From CAVTWS01 sp963732655 (GTDB taxonomy: Bacteria; Actinomycetota; Acidimicrobiia; Acidimicrobiales; SHLQ01): a stretch of 64,000 bases of DNA. Within the stretch, counting starts at the first letter, position 1. Each line of letters opens with the position of its first letter. This document shows, in pieces, positions 32,946 through 41,575 of this stretch. The stretch spans positions 124,001-188,000 of the forward strand of contig CAVTAI010000013.1 of NCBI GenBank assembly GCA_963732655.1, given 5' to 3'. The notes under the pieces are model-generated. The model worked only from the letters and a program-made list of their open reading frames with translations, ran no database searches and was not told where the DNA came from. A program made the translations under genes and the position numbers.

Positions 32946-34097
32946 ATGCGGATCCTCCACACCGCCGACTGGCACCTCGGTCGCTCGCTGGGCGAGCACC
33001 GGCTGCTGTCCGACCAGCAGGCCTTCCTGGCCTGGCTGGTCTCGGTGGTCGCGGATGCCCAGATCGACCTGGTGATCGTCGCCGGTGATGTGTTCGATCG
33101 CGCCGTGCCGCCGGTCGAGGCGGTCGAGGTGTTCGGTGAATCGCTGGTCGAGCTGCGGGGCGCCGGAGCCGATGTGGTGGCGATCGCCGGCAATCACGAT
33201 GGTGCGGCGAGGCTGGCGGCGTTCGCCCCGCTGACCGATCTGGCCGGCGTGTTCCTTCGTGGCGGGTACCGCAACCCGGGCGAGGTCGTGGTCCGCTCCT
33301 GTCGCGAGCAGGCGGTCGCCATCGTCGCGGTCCCGTATCTCGATCCGCTCCTGGCGCCGCCCGGCTTCGTCGATCCCGCCTCGGGGCATCGCACCAATCA
33401 CGAGGGCGTGCTCGCCACGTGGATGAACGCCGCTCGTGCCGCGTTACCCGCGGGGCTTCCGTCGATCGCCGTGGCGCACGCGTTCGTGGCCGGCGCCTTG
33501 CCGTCGGATTCGGAACGGGAGCTCGCCGTCGGCTCGGCCGGTCGCGTGTCGGCGCCCATCCTCGAAGGGTTCGACTATGTGGCGCTCGGTCACCTTCACC
33601 GGCCCCAGACCGTCGGCGGTCGTGCGGCCATGCGGTACTCCGGTTCGCCCCTGGCTTACGGATTCGCCGAGGTGGACCCCAAACACGTCGTGATCGCTGA
33701 TGTCGGTGCGGGCCGCTGCGATGTCGAGGTCGTACCCGTGCCGGTCGGCCGGCGGGTGGCCACCGTGCGCGGGCGCTTCGCCGATTTCCTGTCAGATCCG
33801 GATTACGACGATCTCCGCTCCGCCTTCCTGCGCGTCGAGCTGACCGACCTTGCTCCCGTGCCCGATGCCCGCCGCCAGCTCGAGGCGCGGTTTCCCTTCC
33901 TCGTCGAGATCGTCCGGGTCGGTGCCGCGGCCCGCCCCGATCTCGGTATCCGCACCGGCCCGCTCGCCCCCCCGACCCCCTTCGAGCTGACGACGTGGTT
34001 CTGGGCCGATGTCGTCGGCGAGACGGCCGATGGTGCCGTGAACGACGTGTTCGTCGAGGCCATCTCGGACGTTTTGGCCGCCCGGAGTTCGTCGTGA
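32946..34097 (+). CDS. sbcD: Nuclease SbcCD subunit D
   Basis: The 383-aa Mre11-type phosphoesterase has MRILHTADWHLGRSLG (D8, H10), VIVAGDVFDRAVPP, VAIAGNHDGAARL, AVAHAFVAGA and YVALGHLHRPQ, covering all metal ligands. ATG at 32946 lies 7 nt after a TACGAT box (32933-32938), so translation is probably leaderless. The stop overlaps the sbcC start by 4 nt (GTGA). With SbcC it cuts hairpins and protein-blocked DNA ends. Confidence 0.95.
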   Translation: MRILHTADWHLGRSLGEHRLLSDQQAFLAWLVSVVADAQIDLVIVAGDVFDRAVPPVEAVEVFGESLVELRGAGADVVAIAGNHDGAARLAAFAPLTDLAGVFLRGGYRNPGEVVVRSCREQAVAIVAVPYLDPLLAPPGFVDPASGHRTNHEGVLATWMNAARAALPAGLPSIAVAHAFVAGALPSDSERELAVGSAGRVSAPILEGFDYVALGHLHRPQTVGGRAAMRYSGSPLAYGFAEVDPKHVVIADVGAGRCDVEVVPVPVGRRVATVRGRFADFLSDPDYDDLRSAFLRVELTDLAPVPDARRQLEARFPFLVEIVRVGAAARPDLGIRTGPLAPPTPFELTTWFWADVVGETADGAVNDVFVEAISDVLAARSSS

Positions 34098-37000
34098 GGC
34101 CGGGCCGCCTGGAGGTGGTGGCCTTCGGGCCCTTTGCCGATCGTCAAGTGGTCGATATCGATTCGCTGGGCGAGCTCGGTCTGTTCGTCATCGCCGGGCC
34201 CACCGGCTCCGGCAAGACCAGCCTGTTCGATGCGATGTGTTACGCCCTGTACGGCGAGCTGCCCGGGGCACGATCGAGCGTGCGTCGACCGCGCTCCGAT
34301 CACGCGGCCCCGTCCGTGCGCAGCGAGGTGATCTTCGATTTCGACGCGGCTGGCGAACGCTGGCGGGTCCGCCGTCGCCCGGCGCACCTGCGGGCCAAGA
34401 AGCGTGGTACCGGGACGATCGAGGATCCCGCCGACGCGGTGCTGTACCGGCTCGAAGCCGGCGGCTGGCAAGGTGTGACCACCCGCGCTCCGGAGGTCGA
34501 TGCCCGCTGCATCGAGTTGGTCGGCCTCGATGCGGATCAGTTCCAGCGGGTCGTCTTGTTGCCTCAGGGACGATTCCAGCAGCTGCTCCACGCCCGCTCG
34601 ATCGAGCGTCGAGATCTCTTGCGCACCCTCTTCGCCAGTGAGACCTTCGAGCAGGTCGAGCGCCGTCTCATCGAGTTGGCCGCGGCGGCATCCGCGGCGG
34701 CCGAACGATCGACCGAGGAGCGGCAACGCCAACTCGCCGCCGCGTCAGCCGAGCTCGACGCAGCGATGGATGGCCTCGGGGCGTGGGATCTCACGGCGGC
34801 CCCAGCCTCAGCCTCAGACCCAGACCCAGCCCCAGACCCAGACCTGGGGACGGTGCCGGTGCCGGCGCCGGTGCTGATGGCTCCGGTCGCCGCGGTGGGC
34901 GAGGAGCCGGTCGGGGTCGCCCGTCTCGACTTCCGTCTCGACCGGGAGCTCGATCCGGCGTTGGCCGTGCTCGCCCACCTCCGTGCCGAGGCGCGAGAGA
35001 TCGCCCGAGCCGCGACCGAGGTCGGGGCCGCGGCTCGGCAGGACAACGAACGCCTCGCTCGCCACGCGGCGCTGAAGGCCGAGCAGGCCGCCCTGGAGTC
35101 GGAGCGTCAGGCTCGGGAGCAGGTGCTCGCCATGATCGAAGCTGCGCAACGAGCCCGTCCCGTCGTCCAGGCCGAGGAACGGGTCGAACAGCAGCGACGA
35201 GTCGTGCATCGCAAGCGCGTCGAACTCGCCGAGGTCACCGACCACCTGCAGCTCCTGGTCGATCAGTCAGCCATCGGGTCCGGTCTCGACCTCGATGACC
35301 TCGATCGCCTCAGCCATCAGATGGCGACGCTCACGGCGGACCTGACCACGGCAGTGGCCGAGACCGAGCGGGCCCGTTGCCTCGATCGGGAACACGAGCT
35401 GGTTGAGGACGAGATCGAGCGCCTGGGTACTCGGGAGTCGGAGTTGACGGCCGAGCTCGACCGCCTGCTGCTGCTCGTGCGTGACATCGACTCCCGGGTG
35501 GCGGAGGCGACGCCGGTGGCTGCCCGCATGGAAGTCCTGGCGGCCGAGCAGGCGGTGGCGCTCGCTTTCGTCGACCTGGCGACGGCCCGAGATGTCGCCA
35601 TGACCGCACTCGTCGAGTCGGCGACGACCCGACGAGATCTCGACGGCCAGCTCGCCGTCGTGGCCTCCCAGGTGGAGGACGCGCGGCAGGAGTTGGCCGA
35701 GGCCCAGGCGGCGTCGGCGCTGGTGGCCGAGCGGACGGCCGCCGCCGAGGTGGCCCAGGCGACGGCCCTCCGGCGCACCCGGCTCGGCGAAGTCGAGGCT
35801 GACCTCTCGGCGGGAATCCAGGTCCTGGAGGCGGCTCAGGCGACGGCCGCGGCGACCATCTCGGCGTTCGTCGCCGGCGCCGCCCGCCGGCTGGCGGCGA
35901 CCCTGGTCGAAGGTGAGCCGTGCCCTGTCTGCGGGTCCTGCGACCATCCGCACGCCGAACCCGAGCCGTCCTCCGACCCGAGCCCTGCGCAGCCGGTCGT
36001 GGATCGGGCCATCGATCGGGACGAGGATCCGCCTCCGGTCGAGGTCACGGCGGTGGACCGAGCCCACGAGGTCGTGTCAGCGGCCGTCGCCGCGGTGGCC
36101 GGGTTGCAAGCTCAACAACAGCAGCTGCTCGAGCTGCTGGGCGCCGATGCCGATCGTTCCGTTGCCGTGCTCGATACGCACGCGGCCGAGCTGGCCGCCA
36201 TCCGTGACGACACCCGACTCCGCGCCGAGCGGGGCGCGGCCATCGACAGCGAGTTGTCCCGCCTCGAAGCCGCTGCGGCCGAGCTCACCGCTCAGTTGGT
36301 CACCGAGACCGAGCGGTCCCGGGAGATCGAATCGCAGATCACGATCCTGCGCGCCCAGCTGGGCGATCACGCCGCCCTCTCGGTGGCCGACGTTCGGTCC
36401 GTGGCTCAGGCGGCGAGGGCCGCCGCCACGCACGCCCAGGAGGCCACCGCCCGGCTCGTCGAGCTCGGCGAGCTACGGCTCAGGACCGAGCAGGCGCGGG
36501 CCGAGCTCGACTCTCACCGATCGGCGCTGTCGGTGGCCGTGGCCGAGCAACGGGTCGCGGCCGAGTCGCTGGCCCGAGAAGCCGCCCGTGTTCGCGCCGC
36601 GGTGACGCAACGATTCGGCATCGAGGATCCGACCGAACGTCTGACCCACGTCGCCGCGGTGGCCGCCGTCGTCGATCTGGTCGGCGAGCGGCGCCGGGGG
36701 TTGCAGTCCGCCGAACGGATCCTCGACCACGCCGAGGCGGAGCGTGACGGCGCGCTGGCCGAGAGCGGGTACGAGTCGCTGATGCTCGCCACCGAGATGG
36801 CGCGGCCGGCCCCGGAGATCGAGACCATGGAGTCGAGCCACGCTCGCTGGTCGGGCGCGTTGGCTCACCTCGAAGGAGGTGTGGCGTCGCTCGAAGCGCA
36901 GGGTTTGCCGGAGGCACCACATGATCTCGCCGCGCTCGCCGCCATCGCGGATCAGGCCGAGAACCGGGTTCGGATACTGGTGGCCGCCGAGGCCACGGCG

Positions 37001-37699
37001 CTGGAACGCCGCGCCCGCATCGACCGCGCCCGCCAGGCGATCGATCAGCTCGATCGAGAGTCTGGTCCCTCCCGCCGTCGAGCCGAGCTGCTGCACCAGG
37101 TGGCCGAGGTGTGCCGCGGCCGCAACATACGCAATACGTCGCTGGAGGCCTGGGTCTTGTCGAGCCACCTCCGTGAGGTCGTCGCCCAGGCCAACGTGCA
37201 CCTGACCCCGATGACGGGGGGCCGGTTCCGGCTCGCCGTTGCCGATGAGGTGGTCGACCGCCGGGCGCTGGCCGGGCTCGACCTCGAGGTTGACGATGAC
37301 GAAACGGGGTGTCGCCGCCCGACCAGCACCTTGTCCGGGGGCGAGACCTTCCAGGCCTCCCTGGCGCTGGCCTTGGGTCTGGCCGATGTCGTCACGGCTG
37401 GGGCGTCGGGTATCCGGGTCGATGCCGTCTTCATCGACGAGGGTTTCGGGTCGCTCGATCCTGAGTCTCTCGACCTCGCCATCGACACCCTCGATCGCCT
37501 CCGCACCCGGGGGGCGCTCGTGGGCGTGGTCACCCACGTCGAGGCGTTGAAGCAGGCGCTGCCGGTCGGGGTCGAGGTGGTGCGACGCCGTGACGGCACG
37601 GGCTCGGTGGTGCGCCAACCCGGTGTGCCTGGTGCGCAGGCGGGCGCGGACATCGCTGGTGCGGGCGCGGCGGCCGGCGCCGTGGCCGAGGTCGCTTGA
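34094..37699 (+). CDS. sbcC: Nuclease SbcCD subunit C (Rad50-like SMC ATPase)
   Basis: The 1201-aa protein has Walker A GPTGSGKTSLFDAMCYAL (35-42), Q-loop QFQRVVLLPQGRFQQLL and long coiled-coil arms. A zinc hook CPVCGSC lies near residue 612. The signature STLSGGETFQASLALALGLA is near 1080 and Walker B DAVFIDEGFGSLD near 1110. A Pro/Asp-rich linker near 240 (DPDPAPDPDLG) interrupts the first arm. It tethers DNA ends and drives the SbcD nuclease. The start GTG overlaps the sbcD stop. Confidence 0.95.
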   Translation: MRPGRLEVVAFGPFADRQVVDIDSLGELGLFVIAGPTGSGKTSLFDAMCYALYGELPGARSSVRRPRSDHAAPSVRSEVIFDFDAAGERWRVRRRPAHLRAKKRGTGTIEDPADAVLYRLEAGGWQGVTTRAPEVDARCIELVGLDADQFQRVVLLPQGRFQQLLHARSIERRDLLRTLFASETFEQVERRLIELAAAASAAAERSTEERQRQLAAASAELDAAMDGLGAWDLTAAPASASDPDPAPDPDLGTVPVPAPVLMAPVAAVGEEPVGVARLDFRLDRELDPALAVLAHLRAEAREIARAATEVGAAARQDNERLARHAALKAEQAALESERQAREQVLAMIEAAQRARPVVQAEERVEQQRRVVHRKRVELAEVTDHLQLLVDQSAIGSGLDLDDLDRLSHQMATLTADLTTAVAETERARCLDREHELVEDEIERLGTRESELTAELDRLLLLVRDIDSRVAEATPVAARMEVLAAEQAVALAFVDLATARDVAMTALVESATTRRDLDGQLAVVASQVEDARQELAEAQAASALVAERTAAAEVAQATALRRTRLGEVEADLSAGIQVLEAAQATAAATISAFVAGAARRLAATLVEGEPCPVCGSCDHPHAEPEPSSDPSPAQPVVDRAIDRDEDPPPVEVTAVDRAHEVVSAAVAAVAGLQAQQQQLLELLGADADRSVAVLDTHAAELAAIRDDTRLRAERGAAIDSELSRLEAAAAELTAQLVTETERSREIESQITILRAQLGDHAALSVADVRSVAQAARAAATHAQEATARLVELGELRLRTEQARAELDSHRSALSVAVAEQRVAAESLAREAARVRAAVTQRFGIEDPTERLTHVAAVAAVVDLVGERRRGLQSAERILDHAEAERDGALAESGYESLMLATEMARPAPEIETMESSHARWSGALAHLEGGVASLEAQGLPEAPHDLAALAAIADQAENRVRILVAAEATALERRARIDRARQAIDQLDRESGPSRRRAELLHQVAEVCRGRNIRNTSLEAWVLSSHLREVVAQANVHLTPMTGGRFRLAVADEVVDRRALAGLDLEVDDDETGCRRPTSTLSGGETFQASLALALGLADVVTAGASGIRVDAVFIDEGFGSLDPESLDLAIDTLDRLRTRGALVGVVTHVEALKQALPVGVEVVRRRDGTGSVVRQPGVPGAQAGADIAGAGAAAGAVAEVA

Positions 37700-37757
37700 T
37701 CGGCCAGTCGCCTTATCGGTCACGCGCTTGATCGGTCAGTCGCCTGATCGGTCAGTC
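37698..37757. repeat. Degenerate 16-17-bp tandem repeat after sbcC
   Basis: Four adjacent copies related to TGATCGGTCAGTCGCC follow the sbcC stop, and the last reaches into the final codons of the opposing oxidoreductase gene. Copies one, three and four differ by one or two bases; copy two is less alike. Confidence 0.75.
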
Positions 37758-38696
37758 GAAGGAGATCACGAACCGGCCCCGCCGGCCGCCCGCTTCCAGC
37801 AGTCGGTGAGCGTCGGAGGCTCGCTCGGCGGGGATCACCTCGGCGACCCGCAAGGTGATCAGGCCGTCCTCCACCTGCTGGCGGAGCTGGTCGAGCAGGT
37901 CGGCTCGCCGGTCGTAGGCGAACACCCACGTGGTGTGGAAGGTGATCCCTCGTTCGCCCGTTCCCGGCCAGCCCCGAACCGCGGCGTAGGCGCCGTGGTC
38001 CCGGATGGCCGAGACGACGAGCTCGTTCTGGATCGAACCGTCCGCCAGGCCGTCCACCCCACCCGGACAGAGGGCGAGGATCCGGTCCGCCACCTCGTCG
38101 CCGCGTCGGACCACCAGGTCGGCGCCGAGCGAACGCACCAGCGGCTCGTCGGCCTCGGATGCGTCAGCGATGACGCGCAGGCCATCGGCCTTGGCCAGCT
38201 CGACCACGTAGCCGCCATAGGCGCCGGCGGCGCCGGTCACCGCGATCGTCTGCCCGGGGGCCAGGGCCAGCTGATCGAGGGTCAGTCGTGCCGTCAAGCC
38301 GTTCATGGGCAGCGTCGACGCCTCGGCGAAGGAGCTGCCCGCCGGCGCCCGGGTTACCGAAACGGCCGGGAGCACAAGGCTTTCGCGGTACCCGCCCCGG
38401 GTGCCCTTGGGCGACACCATGGCCATCACCCGATCGCCGACCTGCAGATCAGTCTCGGTGTCCGGGCCGATCTCGTCGATCACGCCGGCCGCATCCATTC
38501 CCAAGACGTACGGTGGCGGGTCCACCGCCATGGTGGCCGCGAGGTTGCCGTTCCGGCGATGCGTATCGGTCGGACTCACCGCTGCGGCGTGGACTCGGAT
38601 CCGTACCTGGCCGGGACCGGCGTGGACCTCGTCGAGGTCGACGAGGCGCAAGGCCTCGGGCCCTCCGAATTCCACCACCCCTACGGCACGCGCCAC
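37752..38696 (-). CDS. Zinc-independent quinone oxidoreductase (MDR family)
   Basis: The 314-aa enzyme belongs to the NADPH:quinone reductase group of medium-chain dehydrogenases. Motifs are VVEFGGPEALRLVDLDEV, VSPTDTHRRNG, PYVLGMDAAGVIDEIGP, the NADP Rossmann motif VTGAAGAYGGYVVELAKA and C-terminal LITLRVAEVIPAERASDAHR. No zinc-site Cys/His pattern is seen. GTG at 38696 opens exactly at the conserved start. It probably reduces quinones or enones. Confidence 0.88.
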   Translation of the reverse strand: MARAVGVVEFGGPEALRLVDLDEVHAGPGQVRIRVHAAAVSPTDTHRRNGNLAATMAVDPPPYVLGMDAAGVIDEIGPDTETDLQVGDRVMAMVSPKGTRGGYRESLVLPAVSVTRAPAGSSFAEASTLPMNGLTARLTLDQLALAPGQTIAVTGAAGAYGGYVVELAKADGLRVIADASEADEPLVRSLGADLVVRRGDEVADRILALCPGGVDGLADGSIQNELVVSAIRDHGAYAAVRGWPGTGERGITFHTTWVFAYDRRADLLDQLRQQVEDGLITLRVAEVIPAERASDAHRLLEAGGRRGRFVISFD

Positions 38697-38776
38697 GCTG
38701 GTCCTCCCCGTTCGACCGCCCGAAGTCTGGCCGGGACCGGCCGCCCGGTCGAGTTGGTGGTGGGATCGGTCGTCGG

Positions 38777-39356
38777 TCAGGCGTCCGGTGTCGCCGCCGG
38801 GGCCTCGATGGCGAACACGGTCATGGCGGTGGCCAGGTTCCGGTAGTGGCCCACTAGCACGAGCAATTCGAACAGCTCGGGCTGGCTGAGTAGGTCCCGG
38901 CACCGGCCGAACTCATCATCGGTGAGCGACCCCGTCCGGAGCACCCGCTCCGTGGTGTCGAGCACCAGCGCCTCGCGGGGGTCGGGGAACGCGGAGGCGT
39001 CGACGCGGCGGAGGGCATCGATCTCGGCGTCGGTCATCTGGAGGCGCCGGGCCACCCGTTCGTGGGCGTACCGCTCGAAGCTGGACCGCATGTGGGAGGC
39101 GGTGACGAGGATGGCGATCTCTCGCTCCCGGTCGCTGAGCCGCCCCCGGAACCGGAGCGCCTCGCCGAGCGCGGCGATTGCCCCGCCGAGCGCGCCGACA
39201 TCGACCATGGGCCCGAAGGGGCCCATCAGGTGGCCCGCCTCATCGGTGAGAGGGAAGGGCGGGTCGATCGCCGCGTGGTCCCGTGGTGATGTCGTCGACC
39301 AGCGCCCGTTGGTCGGCATCGAGAGCGGACAGCTGCGGGTGGGTGAAGCGGCTCAT
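38777..39356 (-). pseudogene. Carboxymuconolactone decarboxylase family protein, frameshifted
   Basis: From ATG at 39356 the frame reads MSRFTHPQLSALDADQRALV then DDITTGPRGDRPALP. One base less near 39250 joins it to LTDEAGHLMGPFGPMVDVG and the core LSDREREIAILVTASHMRSS, FERYAHERVARRLQM and ELFELLVLVGHYRNLATAM. The restored 192-aa protein is a typical CMD/AhpD-fold member, but the CxxC pair of AhpD is absent (TASHMRSSFE). Function is unknown. The defect is probably a sequencing indel. Confidence 0.8.
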
Positions 39357-39362
39357 GAGGCC

Positions 39363-39818
39363 TCAATCATCGCGGGTGGGTCGGCGGCGGTCCGCTTTGC
39401 GTTGGCTGTGCTCGCGTTTGGCGGTGAGGCGACGTTCGGTCGCGCCGCGGCCCGGTGATGTCGGGCGGCGCCGGCGAGCGACGCGGTTCGCTCGCGACAG
39501 GATGTCGACGAGCCGCTCGATCGCCGCGTCACGGTTGCGACGTTGCGATCGGTGCTCGTCGGCCGATACCCGGACCACGGGCCCGAGGCGAGCCACCAGG
39601 CGGGTCCTCGTCGTTTCGTCGAGCGTCGGCGATCCGGCCAGGTCGAGCGTGGCTTCGGCTCGCGTGTGCGAGCGGTTGGCGTGTTGCCCGCCGGGCCCGC
39701 CGGAGGGGCTGAAGCGCCACGTGATCTCGTCGCCGTCGATGGTGAGCCGGTCGTCGACCACGATCCGGTCCCGGGCGCGCCGCGGCGACACCGGTCGGTC
39801 GTCAGCCTCGTGCGTCAT
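39363..39818 (-). CDS. arfB: Alternative ribosome-rescue factor / peptidyl-tRNA hydrolase ArfB
   Basis: The 151-aa protein contains the release-factor GGQ motif in SPSGGPGGQHANRSHTRAE. It is followed by the RF-1-like domain and a highly basic C-terminal tail (RANRVARRRRPTSPGRGATE, RRLTAKREHSQRKADRRR) that binds the mRNA channel of stalled ribosomes. It hydrolyses peptidyl-tRNA on ribosomes that have run off mRNA, a backup to tmRNA/SmpB, both also encoded in this window. Confidence 0.9.
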   Translation of the reverse strand: MTHEADDRPVSPRRARDRIVVDDRLTIDGDEITWRFSPSGGPGGQHANRSHTRAEATLDLAGSPTLDETTRTRLVARLGPVVRVSADEHRSQRRNRDAAIERLVDILSRANRVARRRRPTSPGRGATERRLTAKREHSQRKADRRRPTRDD

Positions 39819-39865
39819 CCCTCAACGTCTAGCAGCTCGACTCGCAGTCGAGCGGCGACATCGCG

Positions 39866-41440
39866 TCAGAACGTCACGCCGGTCGGTACGGCGCGGAGGA
39901 GAAGCGCCTCGGCCTCGTGCAGTGGGATGGGGGCCGAGAAGAGGTAACCCTGGGCGTAGCGGCATCCCGAGGCGCGGAGCGAGGCCAGCTGCCCCGGCTC
40001 CTCGACGCCGACGGCGGTGACGTCGAGGCCCAGCGAGGTGACGATCTCGACGATCGTGCCGACGACGGACAGCTCCCACTCGTTGCGGCTCGTCGCCACG
40101 AGTCGACGGTCGAGCTTCACGCCCTTGACGCCGACCCCGGCCAAGGCCCGCAGCGCGGCGTGCGGTCCGGACAGCTCGTCGATGACGACGCCGAACCCGG
40201 CCTGGGTGAGACGTGAGATGGCAGCCAGGTTGGCGTCCAGATCGTGCGTCAGCACGACAGCAGCCGGGATCTCGAAGTCGAGGTGAGAGGGTGAGATGCG
40301 CAGCTGGGACAGGTTGTCGAGCGCCAGGTCGACGACCCGACGGTCGTGGAGTTGGCGGCTCGAGAGGTTGACGGCGAGTTGGAGGTCAGGGCTCTGCTCG
40401 CCCCATTCGAACAACCGGGCGCAGGCCAGGGCGACCATGGTGCCCTCGACGCGGCGGAGCATGCCGCTCTCGTCGGCGAGCTCGAGTACCTGGATCGGGT
40501 TGGCGGTCGCGTCGCCCGATCCGTCGCGGAAGCGCAGCAACGCCTCGAAGCCGTAGATGGCGCCGGTGTCGACCTCGAAGATCGGCTGGTAGTCAGCGTC
40601 GATGGTCTGATCGCCGAAGGCCCGCAGCAGCCGGTTTCCGAGCGAGCGACGTTTCGTCGTGACCTGGTGGACATCGTCGTCGTAGAAGACGAACGTGTTT
40701 CCACCCTGGTCCCGGGCGCGACTGAGGGCGGCCTCCGCCTCCTGCAACAGCTCGTTGGCGTCCCGATGGCCGAAGCCGACGGTCGCACCGAAGCTGACGG
40801 TGGCGCCGGCGAGGAGATCCTCGCGGGCGTCGATGATGGCACCGTGGAGGCGGGCGGTGACCAGCTCCACATCGGCGGGGGAGAGCAGCTCGCCCAGCAG
40901 GATCGTGAACTGGCCGTCGTTGGTGCGCATGATCGTGTCGGACTCGCGCACGATTTCGGTCATCAGTCCGAACGTGGACGTGAGCATCCCTTCGATCAGG
41001 TCAATGCCGCCGAACTCCAGGAGGGTGCTGAATCGGTCGACCTCGCAGGAGACGACGCCGACCAACTCTCCGGTGAGGCCGCTGCGCTCGAGCGCCTGGT
41101 TCAGCCGGGTGGTGAAGAGCTGCCGGCTCTGGATGGTCAGGGCCGGATTGCGGTTGGTGAGCGATTCGCACAGGCCAACGGTCACTCCGTCGTCGGCGCA
41201 CCGCACCTCGATGTCGCCCAGCGGGGCGCCTTCCCGGGTGCGCACGGCCAGCGTGGCCGAGAACCCGGCGCGGTCCGACGCGATGCGCCGGATGGCCTGA
41301 AGGGCCAACAGATCGTGGGGGTGGAGATCCTCGGCACGAAACCCCTCGGGAAGGGTCTCGTCGACCGAATCGCGGCGTTTCACGTCGCGCGACGATCGTT
41401 CCGTGGCCTCCCGCACACGGCGCTCCCAGGTTGCCATCAC
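39866..41440 (-). CDS. Degenerate GGDEF-EAL domain protein
   Basis: The 524-aa product has an N-terminal region of ~90 aa, a GGDEF-like domain (~120-265) and an EAL-like domain (~275-520). The GGDEF signature is replaced by RTNDGQFTIL, so cyclase activity is unlikely. In the EAL domain FEALLRF and AVNLSSRQL are kept. The metal Asp pair is IDELSGP instead of DDFGTG, and the AEGVE motif is AVGVEE. Phosphodiesterase activity is doubtful. It may act as a c-di-GMP receptor or protein-binding scaffold. No membrane segment is visible. Confidence 0.87.
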   Translation of the reverse strand: MMATWERRVREATERSSRDVKRRDSVDETLPEGFRAEDLHPHDLLALQAIRRIASDRAGFSATLAVRTREGAPLGDIEVRCADDGVTVGLCESLTNRNPALTIQSRQLFTTRLNQALERSGLTGELVGVVSCEVDRFSTLLEFGGIDLIEGMLTSTFGLMTEIVRESDTIMRTNDGQFTILLGELLSPADVELVTARLHGAIIDAREDLLAGATVSFGATVGFGHRDANELLQEAEAALSRARDQGGNTFVFYDDDVHQVTTKRRSLGNRLLRAFGDQTIDADYQPIFEVDTGAIYGFEALLRFRDGSGDATANPIQVLELADESGMLRRVEGTMVALACARLFEWGEQSPDLQLAVNLSSRQLHDRRVVDLALDNLSQLRISPSHLDFEIPAAVVLTHDLDANLAAISRLTQAGFGVVIDELSGPHAALRALAGVGVKGVKLDRRLVATSRNEWELSVVGTIVEIVTSLGLDVTAVGVEEPGQLASLRASGCRYAQGYLFSAPIPLHEAEALLLRAVPTGVTF

Positions 41441-41575
41441 TGCTCCTCGTTAGCCGCCCTGCGCTCTTGGTATCGGCAGGGGCGCCCACGACATTGAGCA
41501 CGTGAACCACAGATGAACGAAATGGCCTCGGTGATTGGTTCGTTCGGCCCGGTCCGGCGAGGGCCCGAGTACGGG

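Noticed and set aside
34800..34860. Pro/Asp-rich repeated codons in sbcC as a separate repeat element
   Set aside because: The stretch stays in frame within a coiled-coil arm and fits a low-complexity linker of a functional SbcC.
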